In this document: positions 1 through 12,354 of the stretch, piece by piece | Numbering within the stretch: the stretch's first letter is position 1 | Layout of the letters: each line of letters starts with the position of its first letter | Source: Siderastrea radians | Taxonomy: Eukaryota > Cnidaria > Anthozoa > Scleractinia > Rhizangiidae | Direction: 5' to 3' | DNA: 64,000 bases | Assembly: GCA_964017195.1 (NCBI GenBank) | Contig: OZ024895.1 | Span: 35,095,834 to 35,159,833 of the forward strand | Made by a program: the position numbers and the translations under genes | The notes under the pieces: generated by a model | The model's input: only the letters and a program-made list of their open reading frames with translations | What the model was told of the DNA's origin: nothing | Database searches by the model: none

Positions 1-2470
1 ATTAGTAAGTTTTTAAAATACGATTCTTACGGTTGCTTTTAACGTTTCTTGTAGTAGGTTGCCAGCTTGGTTGCTCTTTTTGCTGCGAACTACCCGTAAG
101 GATCCCCTCGTTTCATTTATCATTTTTCTTATTTTATTTAGTGTTAAGGATGCATTGTAAAGGTTAACTGTAATGTCATTTATAAAAGTTAACATTAAAA
201 TTTCGCGCTTCATAATAATTAACATTAAAAAAAATTGCTCCCATAATCTAATCCCACAATCTGGGCGCTCCTATTTTTCCGAAAGTTGGATTTCGGCGAC
301 ATTGCTTTGTAAGCCAATGCGTTGTATTCTGCTTATCTTCTTTGCTACACAGCAACAAATAGATTGGTTTTTCCATCGTGTTTTTTTTTGGAAATTTGAA
401 AATATGTTTCCTTGTGCAAGATAACGTAATTTGGACAGCGCGAGATGATCATATGTCTAGAGCACGATTGTTATATATGTTAAACACCTAAATGTTTCCG
501 AATTGTCATTCTTTGAAAACCATTTCACTCCTGGAGTCAAAGTGAATGAAATCCTAAAGTGTGACCATTCAAATGAAAGCTACTGAGTAGTACTTTCCTG
601 TGGTACTGTTTATTGGGCTGTATAAGCTGGTTATAACTTTTGAGTCTGCATGAATTCCTTAGGTCGGACATTCAGAAGAAAACTATTGATCAGTATTTTC
701 TGTGTTACTGTTAATTATGCTGTACAAAGTGGTTTCTAGACTGCCCATTCAAACGAAGGCTTCTATGGCACAGTTTCTTTTTCAACATCAAACCTTTTTT
801 TATTAACCTTTTTAATTGCTTATAACAAACACACCTTTCACATGTACAGTACGTTACCCTACATGGACTAACAAAAACTTACAACACAATTATTGCTGAG
901 GTTATCAGGGTCACGTGCTTAGAGTTCAATTTCACGTTGGTAAAAGTTCACTGCATCGAAACTCGTAGCTCTGCTTTCGATCTAATAAACAATACCGATG
1001 TCTAATGTACATAAAACGACGGAAAAAAGTGTTTTTTATTAGATAAATGTGTTTTTAAATATCGATAAAGAGATAAATAAATAGTGTTGCACAATGATAT
1101 TTTCCATTCTTTACTAAAAATAGCTTATGCTTTTATTATAACACTTAAGGGTTTCCATTTTGCCTGAATTTTTTTAAGGTTAATTACGGTTATGAGCTTT
1201 CACGGTCATATCCATTCTAACTGAACCTTCAAAAAGTAAAGTCATAAGGAGCTGAGTTACTTTTCGTCAGTTCCACAGAACTGATTTTCTTGAGACATTT
1301 AGATAATTTAATGGATCGGTTTTCCTATCCAGTATCGCAATTTTATAACAAAAATAAATTATAATATAACATTGAAAATGCAAGGGTTTTAGGAGAATTC
1401 AAAGGTTTATTTCCATGACTACGGTTTGCTATCACTTTTCCAATGTGTATTTTTCAATTTTCAAAACAGATCCCGCAAGAATCTACAGTTACTGTCACTT
1501 TGTAAAGACACCGTCGGTGCAATAGGTATAATAGCATCTCCCTCCCTCTGCCACGAGGCAATTTGTAAAAAAAGAAGATTCAACCAAATGGATGAAGAAA
1601 AGCGCTCACAACACTGTGCAAAATTTAATAAGGGTGGGAGGGGAGGGTATTACAGCGACTTCTGTCGCTGTATTTGGGACAAAAGTATCGTATGTCTGAA
1701 TATAATAATGACATTTGATATTTGTAAAAGTCTCTCAAAATCAAATCATAAGTTAAAGCCTATTACGCCATCCCAACACATATGTCTGCTCTGCGTGCAC
1801 AGGATTCCTCTTTGAACGGCAGGCACGGAAAAAATAGTCCACAGTTATAGTCCGGAAACAACGATTATTGTACCTTCCCGGAGAGCGTTACATCACATAT
1901 CCTTCCAGAATAGTTTTGAACACAATGCAGCATTGAAAAGGGGTGGGGGGATTGTGTTCCAACGCCTTCTGTCACTGATTGTAGCTTGTAAGGGCCCGTC
2001 CTTGACAAGCCACAGGTTTTCTTGGATGCTTCCCATTATGCGGAAATTCCAGTCGAAACTTAAATGAAACGCTTCGGTCCAGGTGGAAATTTTCCGGGAA
2101 AAGTGGTCCATTTCCAGAGGTGGTCCTCTTTGACCGGTTGGTCCGGTCTGACCGAAACCTGCCGTTCCATTTTCAAAAATTCTCGTTTCCAATCGCACTT
2201 CACTAGGGAGTCATCAAAATTTCGGTCGAAACGTAAATGGAACGCTTGTTTCTTTCGAACAATGTCGTTCCATTTTCCCTTGGTTAGTTCCACTGGTCTC
2301 TGACTGGACGGTCTGGCATAATGGCAAGCACCCCTTCTTTCTTCAGAAGCCTAGCTTACAGAAAGTGCATCGATCATGCTTAATACGTCGTCATCTTAAA
2401 CATACAACTGAATGGTTTTCCAATTGAACTTGGTCGCCATTGACACAGAAAGGGTTAAACCGTTAAATCA
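1..2470. repeat. Segmental duplication, copy 1 (non-coding)
   Basis: No gene is supported here. Most of the stretch is repeated elsewhere in the window. Bases 1-125 match 21578-21720; about 330-2470 match about 61690-63478 nearly throughout; 1485-1910 match 19140-19570. Bases about 550-760 hold two or three diverged units of roughly 110 bases (carrying GACCATTCAAATGAAAGCTA), with another unit at 3170-3260. The segment lies just 3' of the last exon of GTPase copy A, so it is probably the flank of an ancient tandem duplication unit. The short open frames in it are not conserved in the other copies. Confidence 0.75.
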
Positions 2471-2504
2471 AGTGCCCATCTTGTTTTACGGACTTAATGC
2501 CACT

Positions 2505-5500
2505 TTAAATTTTATCCAACTCTTCTTCTAGGGCTCGCCTGATGCCAATGGTCAGCGGCAGTTCCGGCTTCACTTCTTCCCGCAGTTCCTTGAGCGCCTT
2601 GACCGTGTTGATTTCTTTACTACGCAGGTCCAACAGAACTCGTCTCATCTTTCCTTGATCAGTCCAGTGGTGTTTCTTCTTCAGTCGGTTAAAGAATTGC
2701 TCTAATGTCTCCACCCCGCTACTGGCTCCTGGGGAATGGTAAAAAAAAAAGAGCGCTAGAAATCAATCCTTCGCCTCCTAACGGTTAAGTTATGTCATCC
2801 GAACTTGAAAGCTGTTGCGTCGTCCTTCGGAGTACTAAAGAGCAGTGCTTTCCTGGGCCCGGTTGTTCGAAGGCCGGTAAACGCCGGGCCGGGCCGGTTA
2901 AAATTAAACCTAGGTCCCGTTTCTTTTATTCAAAGAAGTTTTCATAGCCAATTTCAAGTGGTTGTTTGGAAGCCGAGAACCAAAGTCAAAACGTAGGGCA
3001 TAAAATTTTTACAGGAATCCCTATCGTTTGGCTATAAAACTGAATTCAAAAGTGACGCTAATCCTGGGTTAGCGGTTAGCTTAACCTTACTTCGCACAAC
3101 CGGGCCCTGGGGTGTTGTTTATTATTCTATACAAGGTGGATCAAATTTTTTGTCGGTGGGCAAAATCCTACAGTATGAGCATTCAAATGAAAGCTAAGGA
3201 GCGGTACTCTCCTGTGGTCCTGTGTATCATGCTGTATCGTGTACAACGTGGTTCATAACTTTATATCTATTGGATGACAGAATTCTTTAAGTGTAACCTC
3301 TTAAAATAATGAAACTTGTCGTGTGGTACCTTCTCAGGATGCTGTTCCCTTTTTACTAGTGAGACAATTATAGAAAATTAGACTAATTTGCTCTTCCTAC
3401 AGGATCGTCATGTTGAATACCTGACCGTACTTAACCAGAGCCAGAAACGTAACCAGAGACAGCAAAGCGTTGATACTTTTAGAAATTGTTCATGGATAAG
3501 CTTAAATTTTAACATACTTTGCTTGCGGCGGAAACTAAGATCGCGTTTAGCAAGAGTCGTATAAGACAAATAAGGATGGGAGTCACGCGAGAGTTCAAAA
3601 TCCCGCTTACTTTAAAGGGATCACATCAAATATGTAAACATAAACAAAAGATAAACCTTTGTTGTTTGTGCCTCTTGTTCGGGGCGACAGCCATTTTGAA
3701 TAATTTACACGTGGTCGTCTTTTCGAGATCTGGAACCAAGAAACCTTCGGAATCCGTCCGTAAACCTCGGCATGCGATCGGAAATTCCGAAAAACTCCGG
3801 ACCTCATTACTCCTCCCATAACTTCAAACAATGACCGCCCCGAGCAAAGACAAGAACAACGAAAGAGGGTGCCCCCTTTGCGTTTTGAGCCCTTGGTGGG
3901 TTTATAACCTCGCCAACTTTTCTCGCCAACCACTCTCATCTCACCTCCTGCAGCAACTTCTCCTTGTATCTGATTTTTCTTTTGTTTCTTGTAAATTTGG
4001 CCGCCACGCCGAGAGAAGACACGAAAAACCGAAGTAATCAAACGTTTAGGGCCCCCGTTGCGTTTTGCGCTCTCCGTAGGCTTGAACCCTCGCCAACTTT
4101 CGTCGGCAATCATTCTCATCTCACCTCCTGTAGCAACTTCTCTTTGCATCTGATTCTTCTCTCGCTGCTTTTTAATTCGTATGAACCTTTCGGCAGACAA
4201 CAAAGCAAAATCCAAGATGTCCAGGGCCGTTCGCTCTACGACAAAAGACTTCTCGTCTTTCTTGTGCGTGTAATTTGCAATGAAGAAGGTTCTATCAATG
4301 GCACTACCAATCGCCCGAGACGCCATGTGGAAAGCATTTTCTTTGTCCCCCTCGTTTTTCAGCTTGTCCAGGTAGGTAATGACAGTCACAGGGGCACAGC
4401 CTGTAGAGAGATTTCAAAGCGTTCGTAAGCCCAGTAAACACACCGTACTCTTGTGCGCCTTACAATTAGCACGACAGTAGAATGGCGTTTGAATTTCGGG
4501 AAGAAACTCGTCGGAAACTCCTACCCTGTTTAAGACAGAAATCTTCGATTTTTCCGCCCTATTTACGAGAAAATGATACCAACCTTAAAAGCGAACTGGC
4601 ACCTGACCTTGAGTTCGCAGTACACTCTTATTTGGGTGGAATAGGTGAATCAAATCTGCTCCATAAAACCTTTAAAGCTATAAATATTTTACGGACAAAT
4701 GGACTGGCGGTTAAGAAGGCTAAACTGGGACCTAAAGTGGTTTTTGAAAGGAGGCTCGCAACAGTTTTTTTGGCCTTGGAGTGTATCTTTTGAAATCAAA
4801 ATTTCGCGTATAAGATAAACTTCGATTTCCTTGATACTACACCACTTTTTCAACATATGACCAAAGTTTATTTTCTCATTGGTTTCCTAGCAACAGTTAT
4901 CACCATAGCAACGGTAATTGACAACCCTTCATTTTAAATAATGTCGAATATCTCGAAAACTAGTTAGACACTTTATGACGAAACTTTAACTATTTGAACT
5001 ACTCAACCTACACAATTAACTTGTATGCGAAATTAGGGGAAAATCTGTAAGAGCGTTTTCAAGTAAATCATGATTCATTTTTTACGGGCTGAGTTTGGTC
5101 ATTCCTGCAATTTCTTCAGTTTTTCAAGAAAGATAAAACTTAACACTTTCTCTTTTCAGTTGAAAGATCTTTTATGATAGCAAAACATTCTTAATGTGCA
5201 TTGAGCTTCCTAGGTGGCTGCGATTTTAAGATATTCATATCTAAAAACTGCTAAATTGCAGCACAAATCAGTCAAAAAGTTCCTAATTTGCATAAATATA
5301 AATATTTCTAAACTGCTCTTACAGATATTTCTTTTAAATTGATTGTCCTTAGAATAATAATTCTTTTTGATGTTCCAGTGAGTTTTAGGCTGAATAAACA
5401 TTTCTGTTATTGGATAAGAAGGCTGAATCTCGGTCAAGTTTCAGTCGCTATTAACTTTCAACGAGCAACAGTTTTATTTTGTTTTTCCTGGTCTATTTCA

Positions 5501-7803
5501 CGGTTATTCACGTGCAATGAATATTTATACACACTGCGCTTGTGTCCTCTCGTGCGCTTATAACTCCTTCTCATAATAAAAAGAATATTCGTCTTCTGAG
5601 CTTGTTTCTTGTTATTTTTCGGCCCCAGTGTAATGTCATCGAGGGCGTTAACATGTATGCAATCCGTAACTAAAAATGCTAAAACGCCATTCAGTATTTA
5701 AAGACTAATAGAAAGAGTCTCCAAAAGAAGCTCAGAAGACGTGTATAAATAAGTGGACAAGGGCAAGGGTCCATTTTTGTCCACCAAGGTACCCCCCTTG
5801 TAAACTGTAGAAGAAAGCATTTAGAGCCCAAACGAAAAGTGTTTTTAAAGTACCCAGACTAAGTGTAATTCACATAATTATGAGATTTGAAGGAAATCTA
5901 TTTTGTGACCAGTTTGGGTCGTGAGGATCTTAGGCACTTAAATCACTTGTTAAACTTTTGGAATTGGCGCAAATACGTTGTCAGAAGAGAAACCAGTTCC
6001 CAAAAGATATGCTACCGGGCCTGGGTACGACACTTACCGTCTTCTCTAAAGTGGCCTTTGATTTTCTTCATTGTATCTTTGTATTTGCCATCCTTCAGTC
6101 GAGGATCATTTGCCTTGACTACAAATATCACAGCGTGAGCATATTTAGCGAGTTCCTGAGCTTTCATTGCCGTCTGAGAGCTCCCTTTTTCAGTCTGCCC
6201 TGGGTCATAATTTCGTGTGATTTCTTCGCCTGGACGAATTCTTCAACCCAAAACAAAATATATTTATTGACAGAAACTTAGAGAAACTTTTAATCACTTT
6301 TCTTTTCTAACGGAAGCGGCCGACGCGAGCTAAATATGAACGAGGGCACGAGAGGATGAGGGTGAAAATAACTTCCCTAGCCACACCGTGGTCTTGTCGA
6401 TTTCGGGTAGTTTGTTTTTTTGGGGGGGATAATTAATTTTTAAAATATATTTTAGTACATCTTCTAACCTGAAAAAAGTGTCAAATGAGTGTTCAAACTT
6501 TCGAAGATTTTCTAATGATAATTTTCATTATCATCAAAAACTGAACAGACTCAAACCCAACAAGACTACTTAAGAGTAATTAACAGCGATTGAGAGTTTT
6601 TAGGAAGCATTTTGTTTAATCCCTCCTAAAATATCTTATTCCTTACCTTCCTGACATTATGTTGAGACATTCCTCAAACAGCTTTTCGTCGCTCTCAAAA
6701 AATCCCCTGGTATCCACCAGCCGAATATGTTCCTGAACACTATACTCCTCAAGAAGAATGGTGCCCTCTCTGCCTGTTCCTTGTTCAAATGCACCCTGAG
6801 TTTGTCCAAGAGCTCGCTGTAACGTGCCTTTAAAATTAATGAAAAACGGGAGCGATCAAGGAATCGAGTGAACTCTATCAGTGGAACGATATGGTATACC
6901 TGAAAGCAATGCGTGAGATTCGTATCCGTAAGGACGTCCAAAGGCTTGCAAAAATGACCCGAACAATGTCGAGTTTTTCTGAAGGTGAAGCAAAGGGTTA
7001 TACGGAAGGAGAAGCATCCCCAAAGACAGTTCAAAAGGCAGTTTGACAACTAGGTCAACTTGTTTGCAGAACTCCCAAGATGGCTAGCGTTCTTGCATAT
7101 ATTTTTCCTTTGCACATGTTTCTCCAAACATCTCTTTAGGTCTACCAGCCCAAATTACTGGTTATCAGGTGAGAGAATTTATGCTGTGTACGTGGGATCG
7201 ATGTTTTTCTGACAAACGCTGCGTGAAAGTTGGGTAAAAAAGAAGACTTGCGGAGATTCCTGGGGGAGGGGGACATACAAAACTGAGCCGGGTGAGGAGG
7301 TACGAAGCAGAGGGTGGCGGGTGAGGATTTTCTTTTTTTTTTTTTGGTAACGGTCATTTGCTACTTTAAGGAAACAACCAACACTAGCAGGAACAGTAAG
7401 TTCTCTTACCAACAAAGCTTGTTTTCCCGGAGCCTGTTGGCCCAATTAAAGCTATGCGTATCAAATCCAAATCATCAACGTCCAGATCTCGAAAACTTTC
7501 CTTTTTGATCCTCGGACATGTCTGGAAGTCGTAATTCATCAGGTCATTTTGTAGCTGACAAAACGCTTGTTCCTTCTTAAGCTTCCTTTCCTTTTCCTCC
7601 CTCTGGCGTTTTTGACTCTCTAAAATTCTTCGTTCGTTCTCGTCTTCGCACCTCGCGCGCTGTTGGGCTTCGCGTAAGGCTTGGTCACGTTCCCTCACCA
7701 TCTCGGCCTCCAATTCTTTCATTCTTTGCTTATTCTCCTCTTGGGCTTGCTGTCGGCCCTGGTTACCGGCATTTGGATCTGTTCTGTCCACTGTTTCATA
7801 ACT
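2505..7803 (-). CDS. IFI44-like P-loop GTPase with coiled coil, copy A (5' end missing)
   Basis: Five exons read 5' to 3' on the minus strand: 7803-7410, 6827-6647, 6240-6038, 4400-4125 and 2728-2505 (stop TAA). All junctions have AG acceptors and GT donors with matching phases, giving about 425 residues without a break. Exon 1 encodes a charged coiled coil rich in E, R, K and Q, then the Walker A motif GPTGSGKTSF. Exon 2 has the G3-like LVDTRGFF. Exon 3 has a hydrophobic strand HAVIFVVKAN. Exon 4 begins APVTVITYLDKL (possible G4) and continues to IANYTHKK. Exon 5 is a small helical domain. The motif order suits interferon-induced protein 44-like GTPases, which bind guanine nucleotide and are linked to innate immunity; GIMAP/AIG1 relatives are an alternative. 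Exon 1 begins at a splice acceptor (TTTTTTAAAG), so an upstream start exon exists but was not found. Paralogous to 35905-41091. Confidence 0.72.
2855..3107. mobile_element. Short inverted-repeat element (GGGCCCGGTTGTTCG type)
   Basis: The ends are inverted copies: GGGCCCGGTTGTTCGAAGGC at the left and GCACAACCGGGCCC at the right. The interior is AT-rich and non-coding and holds 'cgctaatcctgggttagcg'. It resembles a MITE family seen often in anthozoan genomes (recalled, not searched). No clear target duplication was seen. It lies in the last intron of GTPase copy A. Confidence 0.6.
3840..4124 (-). other. Partial duplication of an exon/intron boundary
   Basis: On the minus strand the reading frame of exon 4 stays open past its donor and then repeats itself. 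The stretch encoding NQMQREVATGGEMRM at about 4100-4160 recurs as NQIQGEVAAGGEMRV at about 3930-3980, both followed by SWRGxKPT. This is a local tandem duplication of the exon 4 end plus the start of the intron. The open frame here is therefore probably not all coding. Confidence 0.5.
4401..6037. other. Intron 3 of GTPase copy A
   Basis: No supported coding sequence. Part of it (about 4680-4750) resembles about 36590-36665 in the matching intron of copy B, as expected if the whole gene was duplicated. The 103-residue open frame at 4482-4793 has no recognisable motif and is not conserved in copy B. Confidence 0.6.
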
Positions 7804-8386
7804 CTTTAAAAAATAAAGTATAACAAATGTTGGAAAGGTCACATTAATCTTACATCATTCCTGATTGTCTGCATCAATCAGCCAATATGAGCTGTTTCCA
7901 GAACCCCTTACCCCTTTGGCATTAGTTGAGCATTTATAAACATATCTTAAGAAAAAACACGCAAAAAAAAATTAACACTAAACAAGAAAAAAGCAAAACA
8001 AAACCGGCACAACAAAACAAGGACGATGTAGAGAGAGACTATTGGAAGAGTAGCATTGAGGTTCGAGGGGGGGGGGGGGGGGGCGAGAGACACAAAAGAG
8101 GAGGGGGAAGGAGAGGGAACAGGGGTACATAAGAATTGACATGTTTTTCTTTTGCCTAAATCAAACTACGTAGCAGAATTCATTTCCTAATATAAAAATC
8201 GAAACTTGATTTATTTAGACTGAAACAATTTGCAATATGACGCCCAGGAGAGAGCCACCACTTTTCCACATTTTTCTTCTTTGAGAATGAAGGATTTTTT
8301 CCATACCCTTGTGCGTGACTGCAGGCATTGCATGCCCTGTAAATCTTTATCACGTGACTTGCAATTTACCAAAGCATGCCTAGTAA
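7804..8386. other. Upstream flank or intron of GTPase copy A
   Basis: The region should hold the missing first exon or lead to it, but no start exon could be recognised. A run of 16 G lies at about 8069-8084 in a purine-rich stretch (8060-8120). The open frame across this run is low-complexity. Confidence 0.5.
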
Positions 8387-8395
8387 ATTACTAAC

Positions 8396-8615
8396 GGCAT
8401 ACTGTATTTCGTTGACTGGACTGGACTGGACTGGACTTGTAAAACGTGGACTAGTAAAACGCGGACTGGTAGAACGCGGACTAGTAAAACGCGGACTGGT
8501 AAAACGCGGACTAGTAAAACGCGGACTGGTAAAACGAGGATTAGTAAAACGCAGACTGGTAAAACGTGGACTAGTAAAACGCAGACTAGTAAAACGCGGA
8601 CTAGTAAAATGCAAC
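8396..8615 (+). repeat. Left inverted repeat of foldback element
   Basis: A terminal 16-base motif, a short array of GGACT units, then about eleven 15-base units. Unit length is a multiple of three and lacks stops, which explains the long spurious open frames on both strands. Confidence 0.85.
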
Positions 8616-9696
8616 AAAATATTCCTTTTTATTGAAAAGAAAATCTCTCATTTGAAGAATTTCTCAAGTGACCTGATAATCAAGTTATCATGATTCCTAA
8701 CAGAAACAGCACAGAAACATATGAAATAATGCTAAGAGCCAGACCCGGCATGTCATCTCATCCTATAAACACATTGCTACAAACAAATGTTGCTGCATTT
8801 TAAATCAATAAAAATCATTAAATCCCACATGGTATTTCATCCTACAAATGCAATGCTGTAAAGCAAAATTTGAAAATCGGGATGTTTGCTATAAATTAAA
8901 CAACACTTCATCCTTCGAATACTTTTTGATTGAAATTCTGATTTACAACAACCTGAACTATAACGTGCTAAAAATGTAATTAGTTGAAATTTTCGAATTT
9001 GCCGATCGAGAACAACAATTCCCAATCGACGGTGAAAGAATATACCTAAGACATTACTTTACATCAAGATTTCTAATGCCAGTTGTGGTTCCATAACCTG
9101 GAATAATTGGCGGTAATGACAAGAAGATAAAGCAACAGTTTAAACGTTTCCTGTTATAAGGTGATTGACCGTCACACAATTTTAGTTAAATACAGTTGCC
9201 GTCTATTTATATTTATATACTCCGGTACATCAATTTTTGAAGCTGGAAAGGAAAGGGGTTGAAATTGTTGCTGGAAAGGAAATTGTTCGTTTATCGGAAT
9301 GTAAAAAGAGTATTTAAAGGTACAAACTCCTCGATGGACATGTTGCGCGACGGAAAGCAAGGATGAAAAACAGAAATATTGTAAGAATTATATGTTTGGG
9401 TGGCCACGTGAAAATTCAAAATTTGAGGATTCGATTCAACAAAATTAATTTTTATTGATTTTAAATTCAGCAACATTTGTTTGTAGTGCTTTTAAAGGAC
9501 GACATGACATGTCGGATCTTTATTACTGGCTCTTAGGCTGATGATCAGGTCAGTTGAGAAGTTCTTTGAACGAGAGATTGTCGTAACCGACCACGACCAT
9601 TTTTGTGAATTACCGACTGGTCTCTTTCTTTGTTTCTAAGTTCTCGTAAGCGACCGCTCAGTCAACACTTTAATAAAAGCGCTCACTTCTTGATTT

Positions 9697-9821
9697 ACTA
9701 GTCCGCGTTTTACTAGTCCGCGTTTTACCAGTCTGCGTTTTACTAGTCCACGTTTTACTAGTCCGCGTTTTGCTAGTCCAGTCCAGTCCAGTCCAGTCCA
9801 GTCCTCGAAATACAGTATGCC
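9697..9821 (-). repeat. Right inverted repeat of foldback element
   Basis: Reverse complement of the left arm but with only about five of the 15-base units, so the arms differ in length, as is common for foldback elements. Confidence 0.85.
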
Positions 9822-9904
9822 ATTACTAACGTGTGACTGAAGACTTGTGAGCGTTACAGTAAAATATCAAAAGCATGCAAAATATAATTTTATAAGTTTT
9901 GCTA

Positions 9905-10110
9905 ATCCAGGGTAACTGAATGGTCTTCGTGAACGTTATGGATATATTTGGAGACTTCAGAAATAACTGAGCCTCTCCTTTTGTGATCTTTGAGTCTTGA
10001 ACTTACTGTCCTCTTTGTCTCACATACGTAGCTTGTGTCGCAGTCATCACAGAATATAAGATAGACTGGACCAGCAATCCTGTCCTTGTCTAACTTGTCC
10101 TTTGGACTAA
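9905..10110 (-). pseudogene. Penelope-like element GIY-YIG endonuclease fragment
   Basis: Minus-strand translation gives PTNTLRQLFVSPKDKLDK, then VYLIFCDDCDTSYVCETKR and SSRLKDHKRRGS. This matches the GIY-YIG endonuclease that follows the reverse transcriptase in Penelope-like retroelements (usual form VYxIPCxxCxxxYIGETxR, then RLxEHK). The usual YIGET is YVCET here, so the catalytic region looks decayed. It lies 3' of the RT fragment at 10618-10920 in the same orientation, with degraded sequence between. Confidence 0.68.
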
Positions 10111-10617
10111 CGAAAAGTTGCCTCAGTGTGTTAGTGGGTTTAAAATAGGATCGAACCCTAAAGGATTTTCAAACCCTCGATCTCTGCTAATCTCTTCTAA
10201 GAGTCTTTTCATGTAGAAAATAACTACTGGGAAATGACTTGTAAACTAGTTCAATCAGGGTACGCATTGATTTTCAAAGCTTTTCTGACGTGGTGCATCT
10301 CCTTGTTTCTGCCATCCCGGTCACCAACAATGCTCTCCGCTCTGTTAAACAAGGTTCTTCGTGCACCTATTTTATACTTTGGCGAATGATTTCATAGTTT
10401 AAATATTGTATGTTGCCATACGGAACATCCTTGTTTTAATGATTCTACCCGCCTTTACTATGAGCTCATATGTTTACTGTGTCCAAGAAGACCAATAATC
10501 TTTCCGTCCTCGTAGCCACATCTTCTTCCTCCTCCTGGACTTACGACGTAGTCTCCCCCCCTAACAATTCCACTTTTGTGTTTTTTCATTTCCATTTCAT
10601 TGGAGTGAAATGGTTGG

Positions 10618-10920
10618 TTAAAAAAGCCTATCAGATTTAACCTCGTTTAATATAGTATGTGTGTCATCTACGTATCTAAGCCACCATCTAGCTCGAGGCT
10701 GTGGCCAGTGCTCTGTGCTCTGTGCTCGAAATCCCCGATATTCAAGGTGCCGGACAATCGGAGACAGAGGGGGTCTCATGGCTGCACCATGGATCTGCAA
10801 ATAATACTTTCCTCGAAAAAGGAAATATGTGCATTTGAGACTTCGGTCAAGAAGTGTGAAGATATCAACAGATGAGAAAATGGTTCTATCTGCTAAGGTC
10901 TCTTCTTCTTCTGGGCTTGA
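10618..10920 (-). pseudogene. Penelope-like reverse transcriptase fragment
   Basis: The minus strand encodes FRGKYYLQIHGAAMRPPLSP, a degraded spacer, then WLRYVDDTHTILNEV. The G-A-A-M-x-x-P-x-S-P and R-Y-V-D-D motifs are those of Penelope-like reverse transcriptases (palm motifs B and C). Upstream sequence (DIFTLLDRSLKCTYF) also fits. The ends are missing and the frame has decayed, so this is a relic. With the GIY-YIG piece at 9905-10110 it defines one minus-strand insertion. Confidence 0.7.
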
Positions 10921-10924
10921 ACAT

Positions 10925-11440
10925 GTGACTTTTGATTCACTTGTGGAGAAGTGTTTGTGATTTCCGAAGGGAGGTACAAAACATCGAAGCTTGTTGTTAA
11001 CTTGTGGAGAAGTGTTTGTGATTTTTAATATGGGGAATGCAAACATCGAAGCTTGTTAACTCGTGGGGGAGTGCTTGGTATTTCCAGATGGGGGTTGTAA
11101 ACTACCGACGCTTGTTAACTTGTGGGAAAGTGTTTGTGATTTCCCAATGAAGGTCGCAGACATCGACGCTTGTTAACTTGTAAAAAAGTGTGGGAGTTGT
11201 AAATGTCGAAGCTTGATAACTTGTGGAAAAGTGCTTGTGATTTCCAAATTAAATGGGGTGGCAAAACATCAAAGCTTGTTAACTTGTCGAGAAGTTTTTG
11301 TGATTTCCAATTAAGTTATTGAGGCTTGATGACTCGTGCAGAGGTGTTGCAAAACATCGTAGCTAGTTAACTTGAGGACAACAGTCTTATTTCCGAAGGG
11401 GGGGGGGGGGCAAAACTTGTTAATATGTGGAGCAATGTTT
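10925..11440. repeat. Degenerate ~62-base minisatellite
   Basis: About eight diverged units, each containing a form of ATCGAAGCTTGTTAACTTGT followed by GTGTTTGTGATTTCC and a G-rich spacer. Unit length varies through indels. No coding sense is apparent. It abuts the Penelope-like RT fragment. Confidence 0.7.
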
Positions 11441-12354
11441 TTATAATAGGGACATGGATGTTGCAAACTCACGACGTACGATGGACCGAAACCTTATATA
11501 GAGCTTCGTGCTTTCTTGTCTTTTCCACGGTCGCTTCATTCTTTTGACTCTGATGGTAGAAACGTACAACTGTACAAACTTAATACCGAAAGACTGTCAT
11601 GAGTTCGGAACAACCACATTCAGATGCTGGCAAAAACGACGATAAAATCAGTTTCCTACAGCTACTGATAACAATAGGACGCACAGGGTCCAAAGGAGCG
11701 AACTTCGAGCAGACGTTTGGTATTCCCTGCAAAAGACAACCGACATAATTTGTTGCAATTTTCAATATGGCGTACTAGGCGAGGGCAACGATCGAGAAAT
11801 ACAGAGTGTGGAAAGAAAAGAAAGCTGTTCAAATTGGATTCGCAAAGATCGCATTGGGCAACTGATTTACTGGACAAAATGACGAGGTTGTGTATTTTAC
11901 AAAGTAACATGTACGAAGGGTAATTCTTACGTTCGAATTTAACTCCTCTGGACCCTGTGCAGGACGCACAAAATCAATTTCCTGGCTTGGTGTGAATAGC
12001 GACTCTACCTTTCCCACGCTAGTTTTAAAATACTAAACCCTAAGAACTCTACAGGTAACTAAACACCGTCAAGCTTTCGAACAAAATTTGTCGTTAAGCA
12101 TTCCTGTTCAGACGAGACAAAGGAGAAAACACATTTCACAATTCGGCAATTAGCTATGCATTATCATTTACAGAAGATATGACATAAAGTTACAAAGTTT
12201 GTTGTACTTACAATTTTGGAATCTTCATTCCCCATTATGAATTTTTTTTGGGGGGTTGGGTTTCTAACCGTATACACTGTTAATTTCTAGCAGCTCGCTA
12301 TCCGCCTTAAGCTCGCCTTTTTAAGTGAAAGTAAAAAGAGGAAATGGAACTTCC
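11441..12354. other. No gene seen
   Basis: AT-rich, non-coding. Short open frames lack motifs. A related passage ('gggttgggtttctaacc...cactgttaatttct') at 12250-12310 recurs at 55585-55640, so this is part of a dispersed repeat. Confidence 0.5.

Larger units (their letters stand above)
8387..9830. mobile_element. Foldback-type DNA element with 9-base target duplication
   Basis: The element spans 8396-9821 (1426 bases), flanked on both sides by the 9 bases ATTACTAAC (8387-8395, 9822-9830). The ends are inverted: GGCATACTGTATTTCG at the left and its complement at the right. Next come GACTG/CTGGA repeats, then a 15-base unit (GTAAAACGCGGACTA and variants) present about 11 times on the left (8440-8615) and about 5 times, inverted, on the right (9697-9776). 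The interior (8626-9690) is AT-rich with no transposase, so the element is non-autonomous. Long inverted repeats built of tandem units plus a 9-base duplication are the hallmarks of foldback elements, related to Mutator-like transposons. Confidence 0.85.

Noticed and set aside
1893..2303. Open frames on both strands containing 'ttccattttcaaaaattctc'
   Set aside because: Part of the segmental duplication also found at 63180-63350, where the frames are broken.
4482..4793. 103-codon plus-strand frame
   Set aside because: Lies in intron 3 of GTPase copy A, antisense, and is not conserved in copy B.
8366..8693. Repetitive open frames (TSPRF and VKRGL repeats)
   Set aside because: They arise from the 15-base array in the foldback element's left arm.
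8410..9780. CRISPR-like array of short repeats
   Set aside because: Units are contiguous without unique spacers, occur as an inverted pair, and the DNA is eukaryotic; it is a foldback element.
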